Assembly (NCBI RefSeq): GCF_019443325.1
Contig: NZ_CP080383.1
Coordinates: 1,178,001-1,242,000 of the forward strand
Direction of reading: 5' to 3'
DNA from: Cryobacterium sp. PAMC25264
GTDB taxonomy: Bacteria; Actinomycetota; Actinomycetes; Actinomycetales; Microbacteriaceae
DNA length: 64,000 bases
The number at the start of each line of letters is the position of its first letter. Within the stretch, counting starts at the first letter, position 1. Positions 17,390-26,939 of the stretch are shown here, piece by piece. The position numbers were made by a program, and so were the translations under genes. The notes below the pieces were generated by a model. That model made no database searches. It saw only the letters and a program-made list of their open reading frames with translations, and was not told where the DNA came from.

Positions 17390-18223
17390 GTGAGTACGAT
17401 CGACACCGGCCCGGCGGCCACCACTTCGGCCACCACCTCGGGAACCGGACTGCACATCTCTGAGCTCCACAAGACCTTCTCGGTCGGTCGCAAGGAGGTT
17501 GTCGCGCTCGACAACGCCAACCTGCACACCGACAAGGGCAGTTTCCTGTCCCTGCTCGGCCCCTCCGGCTGCGGCAAATCCACCATCTTGCGCATCCTGG
17601 CCGGCCTGGAGAACCCCACCAGCGGCACCACGCGCGTCGACGGCAAGAGCCCCGCCGAGCTCCGCAGCGGCCACGAGCTGGGCATCGCGTTCCAGGACTC
17701 CGCCCTGCTGCCGTGGCGGAGCGTGCGCAGCAACATCAAACTTCCCTTCGAGGTCGCCCGGATGCCGGTCGACGAGGACTACGTCACCGAACTCATCCAG
17801 CTCGTGGGCCTCACGGGCTTCGAGAAGGCCAAGCCAGCCCAGCTGTCCGGCGGGATGCGCCAGCGCGTCTCGATCGCCCGCTCCCTGGTGCTCAAGCCCT
17901 CGGTGCTGCTCCTCGACGAGCCCTTCGGCGCCCTCGACGACATGACCAGACAGCGCCTCAACGTGGAGCTTCTGCGCATCTGGACGGAGAAGCCCGCGAC
18001 GACCCTCATGGTCACGCACGGCATCTCCGAGGCCATCTTCCTCTCCGACCAGGTGGCCGTGATGAGCCCGCGGCCCGGCCGTGTCAAAGAGGTCATCGAG
18101 ATCGACCTGCCCCGCCCGCGCCTGCCCGAGATGATGCGCACGCCGGAGTTCCACGCCCTGCACGACCGGGCTTCCGAACTGCTCTTCGGCGCCGACACCG
18201 CCGCGGCTTCCGGAGCGCACTGA
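17390..18223 (+). CDS. ABC transporter ATP-binding protein (NrtD/SsuB/TauB type)
   Basis: The 277-residue ATPase of the importer. It has Walker [10 protein letters not shown], the Q-loop in [10 protein letters not shown], the signature LSGGMRQR, Walker [14 protein letters not shown] and the switch His in VTHGISEA. The GTG at 17390 was chosen because AAGGA at 17376-17380 is correctly spaced for it and would touch the alternative ATG at 17381, which adds three residues. The stop overlaps the first permease start. The DDMTRQRL motif after Walker B is typical of the nitrate/sulfonate/taurine subfamily. Confidence 0.92.
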   Translation: MSTIDTGPAATTSATTSGTGLHISELHKTFSVGRKEVVALDNANLHTDKGSFLSLLGPSGCGKSTILRILAGLENPTSGTTRVDGKSPAELRSGHELGIAFQDSALLPWRSVRSNIKLPFEVARMPVDEDYVTELIQLVGLTGFEKAKPAQLSGGMRQRVSIARSLVLKPSVLLLDEPFGALDDMTRQRLNVELLRIWTEKPATTLMVTHGISEAIFLSDQVAVMSPRPGRVKEVIEIDLPRPRLPEMMRTPEFHALHDRASELLFGADTAAASGAH

Positions 18224-19026
18224 TGCCGGTCACCCGTGGCCTGCCCGGTTGGGCCACCGGCCTGATCGGTATCGTCGTCGTCGTGGCCCTCTGGTGGGTC
18301 AGCGCCCTGACGATCTTCCAGAACGCCGGATCCGTGCCCGGCGGGGCCATTCCCACCCCGGCCGATGTCGTGACGCAGTTCGTCAACGACGGCCTGGGCT
18401 TCTACTGGCCGCACATCACCATGACCCTCAGCGAGGCCGCCCTCGGCTTCCTCTGGGGAAACGGGCTGGCGTTGATCCTGGCCGGCCTGGTGCTGATCGT
18501 GCCGCGCATCGAGAAGATCGCCCTGCAGATCGCCGTGATCACTTACTGCGTGCCCATCGTGGCGATCGGGCCCATCGCCTACATCGTCATCGGGCCGCCC
18601 CGGGGCGACCCGTCCGGCACCGCCGTCTTCCTGGCTGCCCTGTCGGTGTTCTTCACCACTGTGGTCGGCTCCCTTGTGGGGCTCAAGGCGGCCGACCAGG
18701 CCAGCCTCGACCTGGTCAGCGTGTACGGCGGCACCAAGTTCACCCAGCTGCGGAAGGTCAGGCTGATCGCCGGCACCCCCAGCGTGCTCAACGCCCTGCA
18801 GATCGCGGCCCCGGCCGCCCTGCTCGGCGCGATCCTCGGCGAGTACCTCGGCGGCGCCGAGCGCGGACTCGGCCTGGCCATGCTCGCGGCCGGTAACGCC
18901 GCCAACGTGGAACGGGTCTGGAGCCTCGCGCTGGTCGCGGGCCTCCTGGCCGGTATCGGTTACCTGCTCTTCGCCGTGATCTCCCGTTTCGCCACCCCCT
19001 GGACCACCGGACGGAGCAGCTCGTGA
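18223..19026 (+). CDS. ABC transporter permease 1 (SsuC/TauC type)
   Basis: A 267-residue permease with about six membrane spans. The EAA-like cytoplasmic loop that contacts the ATPase reads VYGGTKFTQLRKVRLIAGTPSVLNAL (about residues 167-192). ATG 18223 overlaps the ATPase stop as TGATG. The importer has two different permeases, this one and the next, so the membrane part is probably a heterodimer, unlike the homodimers usual for SsuC and TauC. Confidence 0.9.
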   Translation: MPVTRGLPGWATGLIGIVVVVALWWVSALTIFQNAGSVPGGAIPTPADVVTQFVNDGLGFYWPHITMTLSEAALGFLWGNGLALILAGLVLIVPRIEKIALQIAVITYCVPIVAIGPIAYIVIGPPRGDPSGTAVFLAALSVFFTTVVGSLVGLKAADQASLDLVSVYGGTKFTQLRKVRLIAGTPSVLNALQIAAPAALLGAILGEYLGGAERGLGLAMLAAGNAANVERVWSLALVAGLLAGIGYLLFAVISRFATPWTTGRSSS

Positions 19027-19886
19027 GCGCCCAGACCCTCGTCACCGGCCAGCCGGCCGTGCTGACCAAGACCACCGGCGCGCAGGCCCGCGGCCTCGGC
19101 GCCTACCTCGGCCGTGCCCTCGGCACGGGCGTGCTCACCCTCGTGATCGTCCTGGCCGCCTGGCAGGGCCTGATCCTGCTGCTGGGCATCTCCCCGTTCA
19201 TCGCCAAGGGCCCGGCGGATGTCTTCAACTGGCTGTTCACGGTCCCAGCGGCCGCCGAGAACCGGGTGCTGATCCTCACGAACCTCGGGGTCACCCTCAC
19301 CGACGCCTTCCTGGGTTTCGTCGCCGGCATCCTGGTGGCGCTGGTCCTCGCGACACTGTTCACGCTGTCGAAGGGGATCGAGCACGCTCTCATGCCCATC
19401 GCGCTGCTGCTGCGCAGCGTGCCGCTCGTGGCCTTCGTCCCGGTACTGATCCTCATCACCGGTCGCGGCCCGTCGATCGCCGTGGTCACCGGAGCGATCG
19501 TCGTGCTCTTCCCGGCCCTGGTGAACATCGCCTTCGGCCTGCGCTCGGCGTCCCCGCAGGTGAGCGACGTCATCGCCGTGTACGGCGGCACCCCGTTCAC
19601 CGCGCTGCGCAAGGTGGCGCTGCCCAGCTCGTTGCCGTCGTTCTTCGCGGCCATCAAGATCTCGATCCCCGGCGCCATCACGGGCGCCCTGCTGGCCGAG
19701 TGGCTCGCCACCGGCCAGGGCCTCGGCTACGGTATCGTCGTGGCGGTCTCCCAGGTGAAGAACTTCGAGGTCTGGTCGTCTGTGGTGGTCATCACCATCG
19801 TGTCGATGGTGCTCTACGGCGTGGCGCAGTTCGCCGAGAACCTGGTGCTGCGACGGATGGGCATGGACCAGAGCGCAGGCAGCTAG
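19023..19886 (+). CDS. ABC transporter permease 2 (SsuC/TauC type)
   Basis: A 287-residue permease with a GTG start overlapping the previous stop (GTGA). It has about six membrane spans, and the loop VYGGTPFTALRKVALPSSLPSFFAALK-like motif is at about residues 188-213. It resembles permease 1 and probably arose by duplication. Three bases separate it from xdhC, which binds importer and molybdenum-hydroxylase maturation into one operon. Confidence 0.9.
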   Translation: MSAQTLVTGQPAVLTKTTGAQARGLGAYLGRALGTGVLTLVIVLAAWQGLILLLGISPFIAKGPADVFNWLFTVPAAAENRVLILTNLGVTLTDAFLGFVAGILVALVLATLFTLSKGIEHALMPIALLLRSVPLVAFVPVLILITGRGPSIAVVTGAIVVLFPALVNIAFGLRSASPQVSDVIAVYGGTPFTALRKVALPSSLPSFFAAIKISIPGAITGALLAEWLATGQGLGYGIVVAVSQVKNFEVWSSVVVITIVSMVLYGVAQFAENLVLRRMGMDQSAGS

Positions 19887-19888
19887 CC

Positions 19889-21091
19889 GTGCTCGAGATC
19901 GCCGGCGAGCTGCTCGAGGCCCTGGCCCACGGACACCGGGTGGCCGTCGCGACGGTCACCCGGGTTCTCGGCAGCGCGCCACGCACCCTCGGCACGGCCA
20001 TGGCCGTCACCGACGCCGGCGCCGTGATCGGCAGCATCTCCGGCGGCTGTGTCGAGGGAGCCATCTTCGAGAGCGCCCAGGAGGTGCTCTCCGATGGCCG
20101 TGGCCGCCTGACCGAATTCGGCGTCACCGACGACGACGCCTTCGCCGTAGGGCTGAGTTGCGGCGGCACCGTCGAGGTGTTCCTCACCGAGTTCGCCCCC
20201 GCGGGCCGGCGGAACGCCCTCGCCGGCGCCGCACGTGCCCAGCTCGCCCGTGCCACGGCCGGCCGGGCCGCAGGCCTGGCCCTCGTCGTGTCCGGAGCCG
20301 GAGCCGGCCGTATCCTGGTGCCGAACGGACCGGCCGGTCCCGGCACCGACGGGGATGCCGGCAGCCTGGAGGACGCGGGAGCGGCGGCGGACGGCCCTGA
20401 CGCTGCCGGGGCGGCCCTGAAGGTGGATGACTCTGACGCCGCGGAGGCGGGCCTGGATCCGGACGCCGAGCGCCGCATCCGTGCCGAGCTCGACGCTCGC
20501 ATCACGCGGGGCGAGACCGACCTCGGCACCGTTGACTGCGACGGCGTGCAGAGCCGGGTGCTGTACCTGGTGGCGGCGACACCGCCGCGCTGCCTGATCT
20601 TCGGCGCTGTGGACTTCGCCGCCGCGCTGTCCGCGGCCGCGAGCCTGCTGGGCTACCGGGTCACGGTGTGTGACGCCCGCGCCGTGTTCGCGACCCCCGA
20701 ACGTTTTCCGGCCGCGGCCGAGGTCGTGGTCGAATGGCCCAGCGACTACCTGGCCCGCACCGACACCGACGCGCGCACCGTGGTCTGCGTGCTCACCCAC
20801 GACGAGAAGTTCGACCTGCCGCTGCTCGAGACGGCGCTGGGCCTGGACGTGGCCTACGTGGGCGCCATGGGTTCACGGCGCAGCCACGACCGCCGGATGT
20901 TGCGCCTGCGCGAGGCCGGCGTCGCCGAGCCCGACCTGGCCCGGCTGCACTCGCCCATCGGGCTGGACCTGGGCGCCAGCAGCCCGGAGGAGACCGCGGT
21001 GTCGATCGTCGCCGAGATCCTCGCCGCCCGATCGGGCGCCACCGGGCTGCCCCTGCGCGACCTGCCGGGACCGATTCACCCGGTGTCCTGA
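19889..21091 (+). CDS. xdhC: XdhC/CoxI family molybdenum-hydroxylase maturation factor
   Basis: A 400-residue XdhC-like protein that binds and inserts the sulfurated molybdenum cofactor into xanthine dehydrogenase. The N-terminal domain shows the VTRVLGSAPRTLGTAMAV and SGGCVEG motifs, and the C-terminal Rossmann-like domain shows the late GAMGSRRSHDRR and SPIGLDLGA motifs. An Ala/Asp/Gly-rich linker at about residues 150-190 separates them. GTG 19889 begins 3 bases after the permease stop. The partner xdh genes are convergent at 21770-25520. Confidence 0.93.
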   Translation: MLEIAGELLEALAHGHRVAVATVTRVLGSAPRTLGTAMAVTDAGAVIGSISGGCVEGAIFESAQEVLSDGRGRLTEFGVTDDDAFAVGLSCGGTVEVFLTEFAPAGRRNALAGAARAQLARATAGRAAGLALVVSGAGAGRILVPNGPAGPGTDGDAGSLEDAGAAADGPDAAGAALKVDDSDAAEAGLDPDAERRIRAELDARITRGETDLGTVDCDGVQSRVLYLVAATPPRCLIFGAVDFAAALSAAASLLGYRVTVCDARAVFATPERFPAAAEVVVEWPSDYLARTDTDARTVVCVLTHDEKFDLPLLETALGLDVAYVGAMGSRRSHDRRMLRLREAGVAEPDLARLHSPIGLDLGASSPEETAVSIVAEILAARSGATGLPLRDLPGPIHPVS

Positions 21092-21244
21092 CCTCCGACG
21101 GCCACACCCGTCGATGTGCTGGACTCGCTCATCGCCTCCGCCCTGACCAGCGGTTTCGTTCCAGCCCTCACCCCATTCGGGGGACGAAACGGGTTCGAAG
21201 GCGCACTAGCGTGATCGACGAGCCCAGTGAATGGAGGAAGCGAA

Positions 21245-21732
21245 ATGACCAACACACGACAGGCAACCGGCACCACGACCGGGGCCGCCACCGCCCAGAG
21301 CTACAGCGCCGACACCGAGGTATCGGGCTGGACCGGCTGGATCGTCTTCGCCGGATGCTGATGATGGGCGCGTTCCACGTCATCCAGGGCCTCGTTGCCC
21401 TGTTCCAGGACACCTACTATCTGGTCGGCAGTGAGGGCCTGGTGGTGCAGGTCGACTACACGACGTGGGGATGGGTCCACACCATCCTCGGAGCCGTCGT
21501 GATCCTCGCCGGCGTGGCCTTGTTGGCCGGGCAGATGTGGGCGCGCGTCGTCGCGATCATCCTCGCCTTCGCCAGCGCCCTGGTGAACATCGCCTTCCTC
21601 GGCGCCTACCCGCTCTGGTCGATCACCATGATCGCCATCGACGTGCTGGTTATCTGGGCGGTCTCGGTGCACGGCAAGGAAATGAAGGCGGTCTCGGCGG
21701 GCCCGAGCCGCGCCACCTCCGACGTGGAGTGA
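21245..21732 (+). pseudogene. four-helix membrane protein of unknown function, frameshifted
   Basis: A strong GGAGGAAGCGAA ribosome site precedes ATG 21245. The first 37 codons end in SGWTGWIVFAGC and a stop, while the next frame continues without pause (MLMMGAFHVIQGLVALFQD, then three more hydrophobic helices) to 21732. One missing base at about 21353-21355 explains both. The joined protein is about 162 residues, with a flexible N-terminus and four membrane spans, as in a small actinobacterial membrane family I know only as a domain of unknown function. A start at 21358 lacks a ribosome site. Confidence 0.72.
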
Positions 21733-21769
21733 CCCACCGGCCACTGGCTCCAGGTCCCTCCCTGCAGGC

Positions 21770-24606
21770 CTATCCCTGTCGGGCCGGGGCCTGGAGAGCG
21801 GGGCGGTTCACCAGACGCCACACCCTGTCGCGCGACATCGGGAGTTCATACGAACGAATCCCGATGGCGTCGCGCACCGCGTTGGCCAGGGCCGGCGCCA
21901 CCGGGTTGTAGGGCGATTCGCTCATCGACTTGGCGCCGTACGGCCCCAGGTCGTCGGCGGTGTCGGCGAAGTAGACCTCGGTCACGGGCAGGTCGGCCAG
22001 TTGCGGCACGTGGTAGTTGCGCAGCACCCGGGTGGTCACGGTGCCGGCGCCGTCGAGGATGAGTTCCTCGAAGAGCGCGGTACCGATCGCCTGGGCGACG
22101 CCACCTTCGACCTGTCCGCGGCATTGCTCCGGGTTCATCACGAAGCCGGCATCGGCGGTCTGGATCGACTGCAGCATCCGTACCTCGCCGGTGTCGGTGT
22201 TCACGGCCACCCTGAAGGCGTGCACGTTGAACGCCAGTGAACGGCGGGCGCCGTCCTCCCGGCCGATGGCGGTGAGGCCATCGGGTCCGGCCAGCTCGGT
22301 CAGGGGCACGAACAGCTCGCCGGAGCGGAGGCCGTCGGCCTCGAGCGTGAACGACTCCGCGGCGGCGCCCGTGCGCTCGGCAGCCAGGCCACGCAGCCGG
22401 GCGAGAAGGGTGGTCGCTGCGCCGTGCACGGCCTTGCCGGCTACGACAACGCCGGCCGAGCCGAACGCTCCGGTGTCGTAGCCGGCGGCATCCGTGTCGG
22501 ACTGCCGGATCTCGATCCGGTCCGGAGCTGTGTTGAGCGCGGTCGCGGCGATCTGGGTGTGCACGGTGCTGGTGCCGTTGCCGAACTCGGAGGTACCCAC
22601 CCGCACGATGTAGCGCGCGTCGGCACCGAGTGTGATGGCCGCCTGGGAGTAATGTCCGCGCGGGGAGTCGTGGCGATCATGGAGGAGGCCATGCCTTCGC
22701 CCACCCGCCAGGAGGCACCGGTCGGCGCGGTCATACCGTTGCCGCGGGCCAGGGCTGCCTGGGCCAGATCGAGGCACTGGTCGAGCCCGTAGCTGGCGAA
22801 GCCGATGTCATCACCCTCCTCGTGGGTCACCACAAGCGGGTCGCCGGGGCGCACCGAGTTGATCCTGCGCAGGTCGAACGGGTTGATGTCCAGCTCGCGG
22901 GCGAGCTCGTCGAGCGCGCTCTCGATGCCGTAGATCACCTGGCCGAGACCGTAGCCGCGGAAGGCGCCCGACGGCGGGTTGTTCGTGTACACGGCCTGGG
23001 CGTCCACCCGTTTGTTGGGCACGTTGTACAGGGCGACGGACTCGCTGGTGCCGTGGAACATGACGCCGGGGGCATGGTTGCCGTACGAGCCGGTATCGGA
23101 GAGCACCTCGATCGCCAGAGCCGTGAGCCGGCCGTCGCTGGTCGCGCCCAGGGTGACGCCGACCCGCATGGGGTGGCGGGCGGGGGATGCGGCGAGTTCG
23201 TCGGTGCGGGTGAACTCGTACTGCACCGGACGATTGGTCTTCAGCACCGCGAGGGTCACCACGTCTTCGGTGAGGATCTCCTGCTTGCCGCCGAACCCGC
23301 CGCCGACGCGCGCGGTGAAGACCCGCACGGCCTCGAGGTCGAGTCCGAAGATGTGGCTGATCTCCTTCTGCACGAGGAACGGCACCTGCGAGCTGGTGCG
23401 AAGCACCAGCCGCTCGTCCTCCAGCCAACCGATCGTGGCGTGCGTCTCCAGTTGGGTGTGGGCGACGCGTTGAGTCTGCCAGGTACCGGTGACCACGGTG
23501 TCAGCGGCGGCGAGACCCGCGGCGACATCGCCGTACTCGCCGTGCAGCTCGGCCACGAGGTTGCGGCCCGGGTCGGCGACCCTGCTGTTCACGGGATCCT
23601 TGTCGCCGTGCACAAGCGGGGCGCCGGGCGCGAGGGCCTCGGCCGGGTCGAAGACCGGCGGCAGCTCCTCGTACTCCACCACGAGCAGCCGGCAGGCGTG
23701 TTCGGCGATCGCCACCGAGTCGGCGACCACAGCCGCGACGCGCTGACCGCGGTGCCGCATGACGGTGTCGAAGACCAGGCTGTCGTCGGGGTCGTCGAGC
23801 CGGCTCTCGTGCCGGGCGGAGGAGTAGAGGGTGCCGGGGTCGTCGGCGTGGCTGAGCACGGCGTGCACGCCGGGCAGGGCACGGGCGGCGCTGTCGTCGA
23901 TGGAGAGCACCCTGGCGTGAGCGTGGGGGCTGCGCAACACGCTGAGGTGCAGCAGGCCGGGCACAGCCACGTCGAGGGTGTACGGCTCCTGACCGCTCAC
24001 CACCCGGGCCGCGGCGGGCGCGCGCAACGACCCGCCGACCTGGCCGTCGGTGGCGGAAGTACGGGGGGTGCGGGGCGTGGTGGTTCGCACCGGGCCGAGG
24101 CCGGTGACCGGCGTCTTCGTCGGGTGGGCCGCATCCACCGCGTGGTCGTTGTGCTCGTGCTCGCAGCCGTCGGCCGGGGTATGCCGGTCGCGGATGGCGT
24201 CGTCGATGGCCCGATAGCCCGTGCACCGGCAGAGGTTGCCCTTGAGCAGGCGCGGCAGGTCGTGCAGCTGATGGTCCTGGATGGTCGAGGCCGTCACGAC
24301 CATGCCCGGTGTGCAGAAGCCGCACTGGAAGCCGGCGGCGTCGATGAAACGCTGCTGGATCGGGGCGAGGTGGTCGGGGCGGCCAATGCCCGTGGCCGTC
24401 GTGACTTCACGGCCCTCGGCCCGGTAAGCCGGGTAGATACAGGAGTGCACCGGGGTGCCGTCGACGAGCACCGAGCATGCGCCGCAGTCGCCCGTGTCGC
24501 AGCCCTTCTTGACCTCGAAGTGCTCCTGCTCGCGCAGGTAGGTGCGGAGAACCTGGCCGGCTGCGGCCGGGGCGTCGAGCGGGACGCCGTTCACGCTGAG
24601 CTTCAT
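21770..24606 (-). pseudogene. xdh: xanthine dehydrogenase, fused 2Fe-2S and molybdopterin subunit, frameshifted
   Basis: Residues 1-150 are a two-cluster ferredoxin domain (C36, C41, C44 and C56; then CGFC at 95-98 and CRC at 126-128). From about 190 the molybdopterin-binding part follows, with ARVGGGFGGKQ, NPPSGAFRGYG and the C-terminal GAKSMSE carrying the expected catalytic Glu. The frame breaks after GEGMASSMIATTP at the GGGG run 22662-22665 and resumes as RGHYSQAAITLGADARY; one more base restores a protein of about 945 residues. The start overlaps the FAD-subunit stop (ATGA). It presumably oxidises hypoxanthine and xanthine to urate. The FeS-Mo fusion with a separate FAD subunit is less common than three subunits or one chain. 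Confidence 0.85.
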
Positions 24607-25520
24607 GCGTGGCTCCCGTCCGGGGTGTCTGTGTCTGTGTCTTTGTCTGTGTCTGTGTCGATTCGGGCGTCCGTGCGGATGCCGGTGCCGGTGGGCGGGG
24701 TGGGCCGGTGGGCCGGACCGGCCAGTTCCTGCCGGATTTCCTCGCCGAGCAGTCCGCTCACGGCGCGGCGCCAGTCGGCGGCGCCGTGGGCATCCGTGAA
24801 CCAGGCGTCGATGCCGGCGATGTCCGCGGCGAGCACGGCCGGGTCGGGCGGTTGCGGGTAGCGCAGCTGCACCGGGCGCACGGTGCCGCCCGTCACGGTG
24901 AGCACGAAGGCACCGTCGGCGTCGAGCCGGCCCATGAGCACGGCCCCGGAGCGGCCGAGTGGCGACAGCGCGATCTTGCGGTAGGCGGTGCGGGAGGTCA
25001 GGGTCGCGGCCGGCAGGTGGATCGAGCGCAGCACGTCGCCGGGAGCGAGCACGTTGGTGGTGTTGCCGGTGACGAAGTCGAGGGCGGGCATCCACTCGTC
25101 GCTGCCGTCGGCGCGCCAGATCAGCACTCGGGCGTCCAGTGCGGCGGTGAGACAGATCATCGGGCCGGCCGGCAGCGAGGTGCAGAGGTTGCCGCCGACG
25201 GTGGCGACGTTCCAGACCTTGAACGACCCGAACAGGGCGGTGCAGGCCTGGTGGAAGACCGGGTGGGCGGTCCAGCCGGGCTCGGCGGGCATGCGGGAGA
25301 GGTCGGCGAGCGTGCAGGTGGCGGCGATCTCCAGACCCTCGGGGGTGACGGTGAGGGGCGGCCAGCCCATGGTGTGCAGGTCGACGAGTCCGGTGAGGTG
25401 GATGCGCGGGTCGGCGAAGAGCTCGGAGCCGCCCGCCAGCGGGACGACGGACGGGCCCAGCAGGGCCAGGTCCGACCGGGTGCGAGCCGGAGTGATGGTC
25501 GCAACGGTGGTCAGGTCCAT
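24603..25520 (-). CDS. xanthine dehydrogenase FAD-binding subunit
   Basis: A 305-residue CoxM/PucC-type FAD domain protein. It has VVPLAGGSELFADPR (FAD phosphate loop, about residues 27-41) and VWNVATVGGNLCTSLPAGP (about 100-118), followed by the CO-dehydrogenase flavoprotein C-terminal domain. ATG 25520 follows CAGAGGAGGCACGG, an excellent ribosome site; the frame is open far upstream, but without family content. It passes electrons from the Mo/FeS subunit to NAD or another acceptor. The last 30 residues are an odd Asp-Thr repeat encoded by a hexanucleotide tract. Confidence 0.92.
   Translation of the reverse strand: MDLTTVATITPARTRSDLALLGPSVVPLAGGSELFADPRIHLTGLVDLHTMGWPPLTVTPEGLEIAATCTLADLSRMPAEPGWTAHPVFHQACTALFGSFKVWNVATVGGNLCTSLPAGPMICLTAALDARVLIWRADGSDEWMPALDFVTGNTTNVLAPGDVLRSIHLPAATLTSRTAYRKIALSPLGRSGAVLMGRLDADGAFVLTVTGGTVRPVQLRYPQPPDPAVLAADIAGIDAWFTDAHGAADWRRAVSGLLGEEIRQELAGPAHRPTPPTGTGIRTDARIDTDTDKDTDTDTPDGSHA
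24625..24660. repeat. hexanucleotide tandem repeat in the xdh FAD-subunit tail
   Basis: Six consecutive 6-bp units, GTGTCT with one TTGTCT and a final GTGTCG, encode alternating Asp-Thr (one Lys) on the minus strand just before the stop. Unit changes would keep the frame, so only the tail length would vary. Confidence 0.85.
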
Positions 25521-25870
25521 CCGTGCCTCCTCTGTACGAGATGCCCTGCGCGAACCGCTCTCTGCGAGCGGCCCCTGGGGAGCCGGTCGGTGAGAGCGTT
25601 TCGGTGCGAGCTGGTTTGTGCGGGATGCGGGCATCCGGTGTTCGGTATCGCCTCGGGGCAGCACCGTACGGCTCCCATTTCTGGTGCCGACACCCCTAGT
25701 CAAGCGCAGCTTTGTGTCGGCGATGTTAACCGCGCCAGTGCCGCCCAGCGAATGCCCAGTTTTGCGGCATGATCGGCACCGAACTGTTCCCCGTCCGGAC
25801 AAGTGCACCCGGTGTGCCGGCACCACTTGTCCGCTTCGGGAACAGTTGCCAGCGGCCCGGGGCGGTGGGG
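25521..25870. other. 350-base gene-free spacer between moaE and the xdh operon
   Basis: No coding frame is convincing. It should hold the promoter of the xdh operon near its left end and the 3' end of the moeA-moaE operon at its right end, where the palindromic repeat 25782-25847 sits. The TGAAACACC motif of the other purine promoters is not present, so xdh may be regulated differently. Confidence 0.6.
25782..25847. repeat. intergenic palindromic repeat, copy 3
   Basis: A 66-bp inverted repeat from AACTGTTCCC to GGGAACAGTT with inner arms CGGACAAGTG and CACTTGTCCG. The outer arms differ from copy 2 (GTTCCC instead of GGTCCC), but both arms changed together, so pairing is kept. It starts 24 bases past the moaE stop in the direction of moaE transcription. 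Confidence 0.85.
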
Positions 25871-26326
25871 TCAGCCGAGCGCGGCGACCCATTCGGTGCT
25901 GCCGTCGGTGAAGCCCTGTTCCTTCCAGATCGGCACCCGGGTCTTGATCTCGTCGACCAGGGCCGCGCAGGCGGCGAAGGCCGCTGCGCGGTGGGCGGAG
26001 GCTACCGCGCAGGCCAGCGCGATGTCGCCGATCCCGAGGTCGCCGACCCGGTGGGCGGCGGCGATCCGGCAGCCGGGGTGGGCCAGGGCCACGTCCCGCA
26101 CGACGTCGGAGAGCACGGCCTCGGCGCTCGGATGCGCGCTGTAGCGCAACCAGGTGACGCCCCGGTCCTCGTCGTGGTTGCGCACCACGCCCGCGAACGA
26201 GACGACGGCGCCGGCGGCCGTGTCGGCCACGGCCGCCGTGCATTCCTCCACGGTGATGGGGGTGTCGTCCACGCGGGCGAACAGCACGGTTCCCTGAGCC
26301 AGGGCGTCGGGGATGTCAGCGGTCAT
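25871..26326 (-). CDS. moaE: molybdopterin synthase catalytic subunit MoaE
   Basis: A 151-residue MoaE. FAGVVRNHDEDRGV (about residues 44-57) and YSAHPSAEAVL are the usual N-terminal motifs, and the active-site lysines are in DEIKTRVPIWKEQ. With MoaD (29362) it adds two sulfurs to precursor Z to make molybdopterin. It overlaps the mog-like gene by 11 bases and is the last gene of the moeA-moaC-mog-moaE operon. Confidence 0.95.
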   Translation of the reverse strand: MTADIPDALAQGTVLFARVDDTPITVEECTAAVADTAAGAVVSFAGVVRNHDEDRGVTWLRYSAHPSAEAVLSDVVRDVALAHPGCRIAAAHRVGDLGIGDIALACAVASAHRAAAFAACAALVDEIKTRVPIWKEQGFTDGSTEWVAALG

Positions 26327-26939
26327 GGTGCGGGCCCTTCGTCAGTGGTGCTGCGGGTCTCGCTGCGTGCGCTGCTGCGGGCGGCGCACCGCCGGCGATG
26401 ATTCGGGTGTCGTGGTCCAGCCCGGCGACCTGGTCGAGCAGGTGGTCGAGAATGTCGGCGAGCACGCCCAGGCCGTCGCGCACCCCGCCCGTGGAGCCGG
26501 GCAGGTTGATCACCACGGTACGGCCGCGCGCGATGCCGGCGTGACCGCGGGACAGCACGGCCAGCGGGGTGGACGCAGCACCGCGGCGGCGCAGTTCCTC
26601 CATGATTCCGGGGAGTTCCCGGTCCAGCAGCGGCAGTGTCTGCTCGGGGGTGCGGTCGGTGGGGCTCACCCCGGTGCCGCCCGTTGTGATGACGAGGTCG
26701 AGGCCCGCCTCGATGGCGGCGGCCAGGGCGTCGCCCACGGGCTCACCGTCCACCACGACGGCACGCTCGAGCACCAGCCAGCCCCGGTCCTGCAGCCATG
26801 CGTCGATGACCGGACCGGTGCGATCGGCGTACACCCCCGTCGCCGCCCTGGTCGACGCCACGATCACCTGCGCGGTCCGCCGCACGACGGCGCTCCCGCC
26901 GGAACCCCCGGCCGGCTCCGGCGCAGTGGCCGGGGTCAT
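26316..26939 (-). CDS. mog: MogA/MoaB family molybdopterin adenylyltransferase
   Basis: A 207-residue MogA/MoaB-like protein that adenylylates molybdopterin before metal insertion by MoeA. The family motif is [19 protein letters not shown] (about residues 80-98), followed by [10 protein letters not shown] and [11 protein letters not shown]. The ATG overlaps the moaC stop (ATGA). The first 18 and last 30 residues are low-complexity additions beyond the usual domain of about 160 residues. Confidence 0.93.
   Translation of the reverse strand: MTPATAPEPAGGSGGSAVVRRTAQVIVASTRAATGVYADRTGPVIDAWLQDRGWLVLERAVVVDGEPVGDALAAAIEAGLDLVITTGGTGVSPTDRTPEQTLPLLDRELPGIMEELRRRGAASTPLAVLSRGHAGIARGRTVVINLPGSTGGVRDGLGVLADILDHLLDQVAGLDHDTRIIAGGAPPAAAHAARPAAPLTKGPHHDR

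Noticed and set aside
19889..21091. xdhC as a pseudogene because of its low-complexity insertion
   Set aside because: Both domains are intact in one frame; the insertion is an in-frame linker.
21358..21732. Independent start at 21358 for the four-helix membrane protein
   Set aside because: No ribosome site, and the first helix would be cut; the GGAGGAAG site before 21245 fits a longer protein with one missing base.
22822..24861. 679-codon frame opposite the xanthine dehydrogenase gene
   Set aside because: High-GC antisense open frame; the minus strand carries clear FeS and Mo motifs.
25521..26243. N-terminal extension of the xdh FAD subunit
   Set aside because: Overlaps moaE and the palindromic repeat; ATG 25520 has a strong ribosome site.
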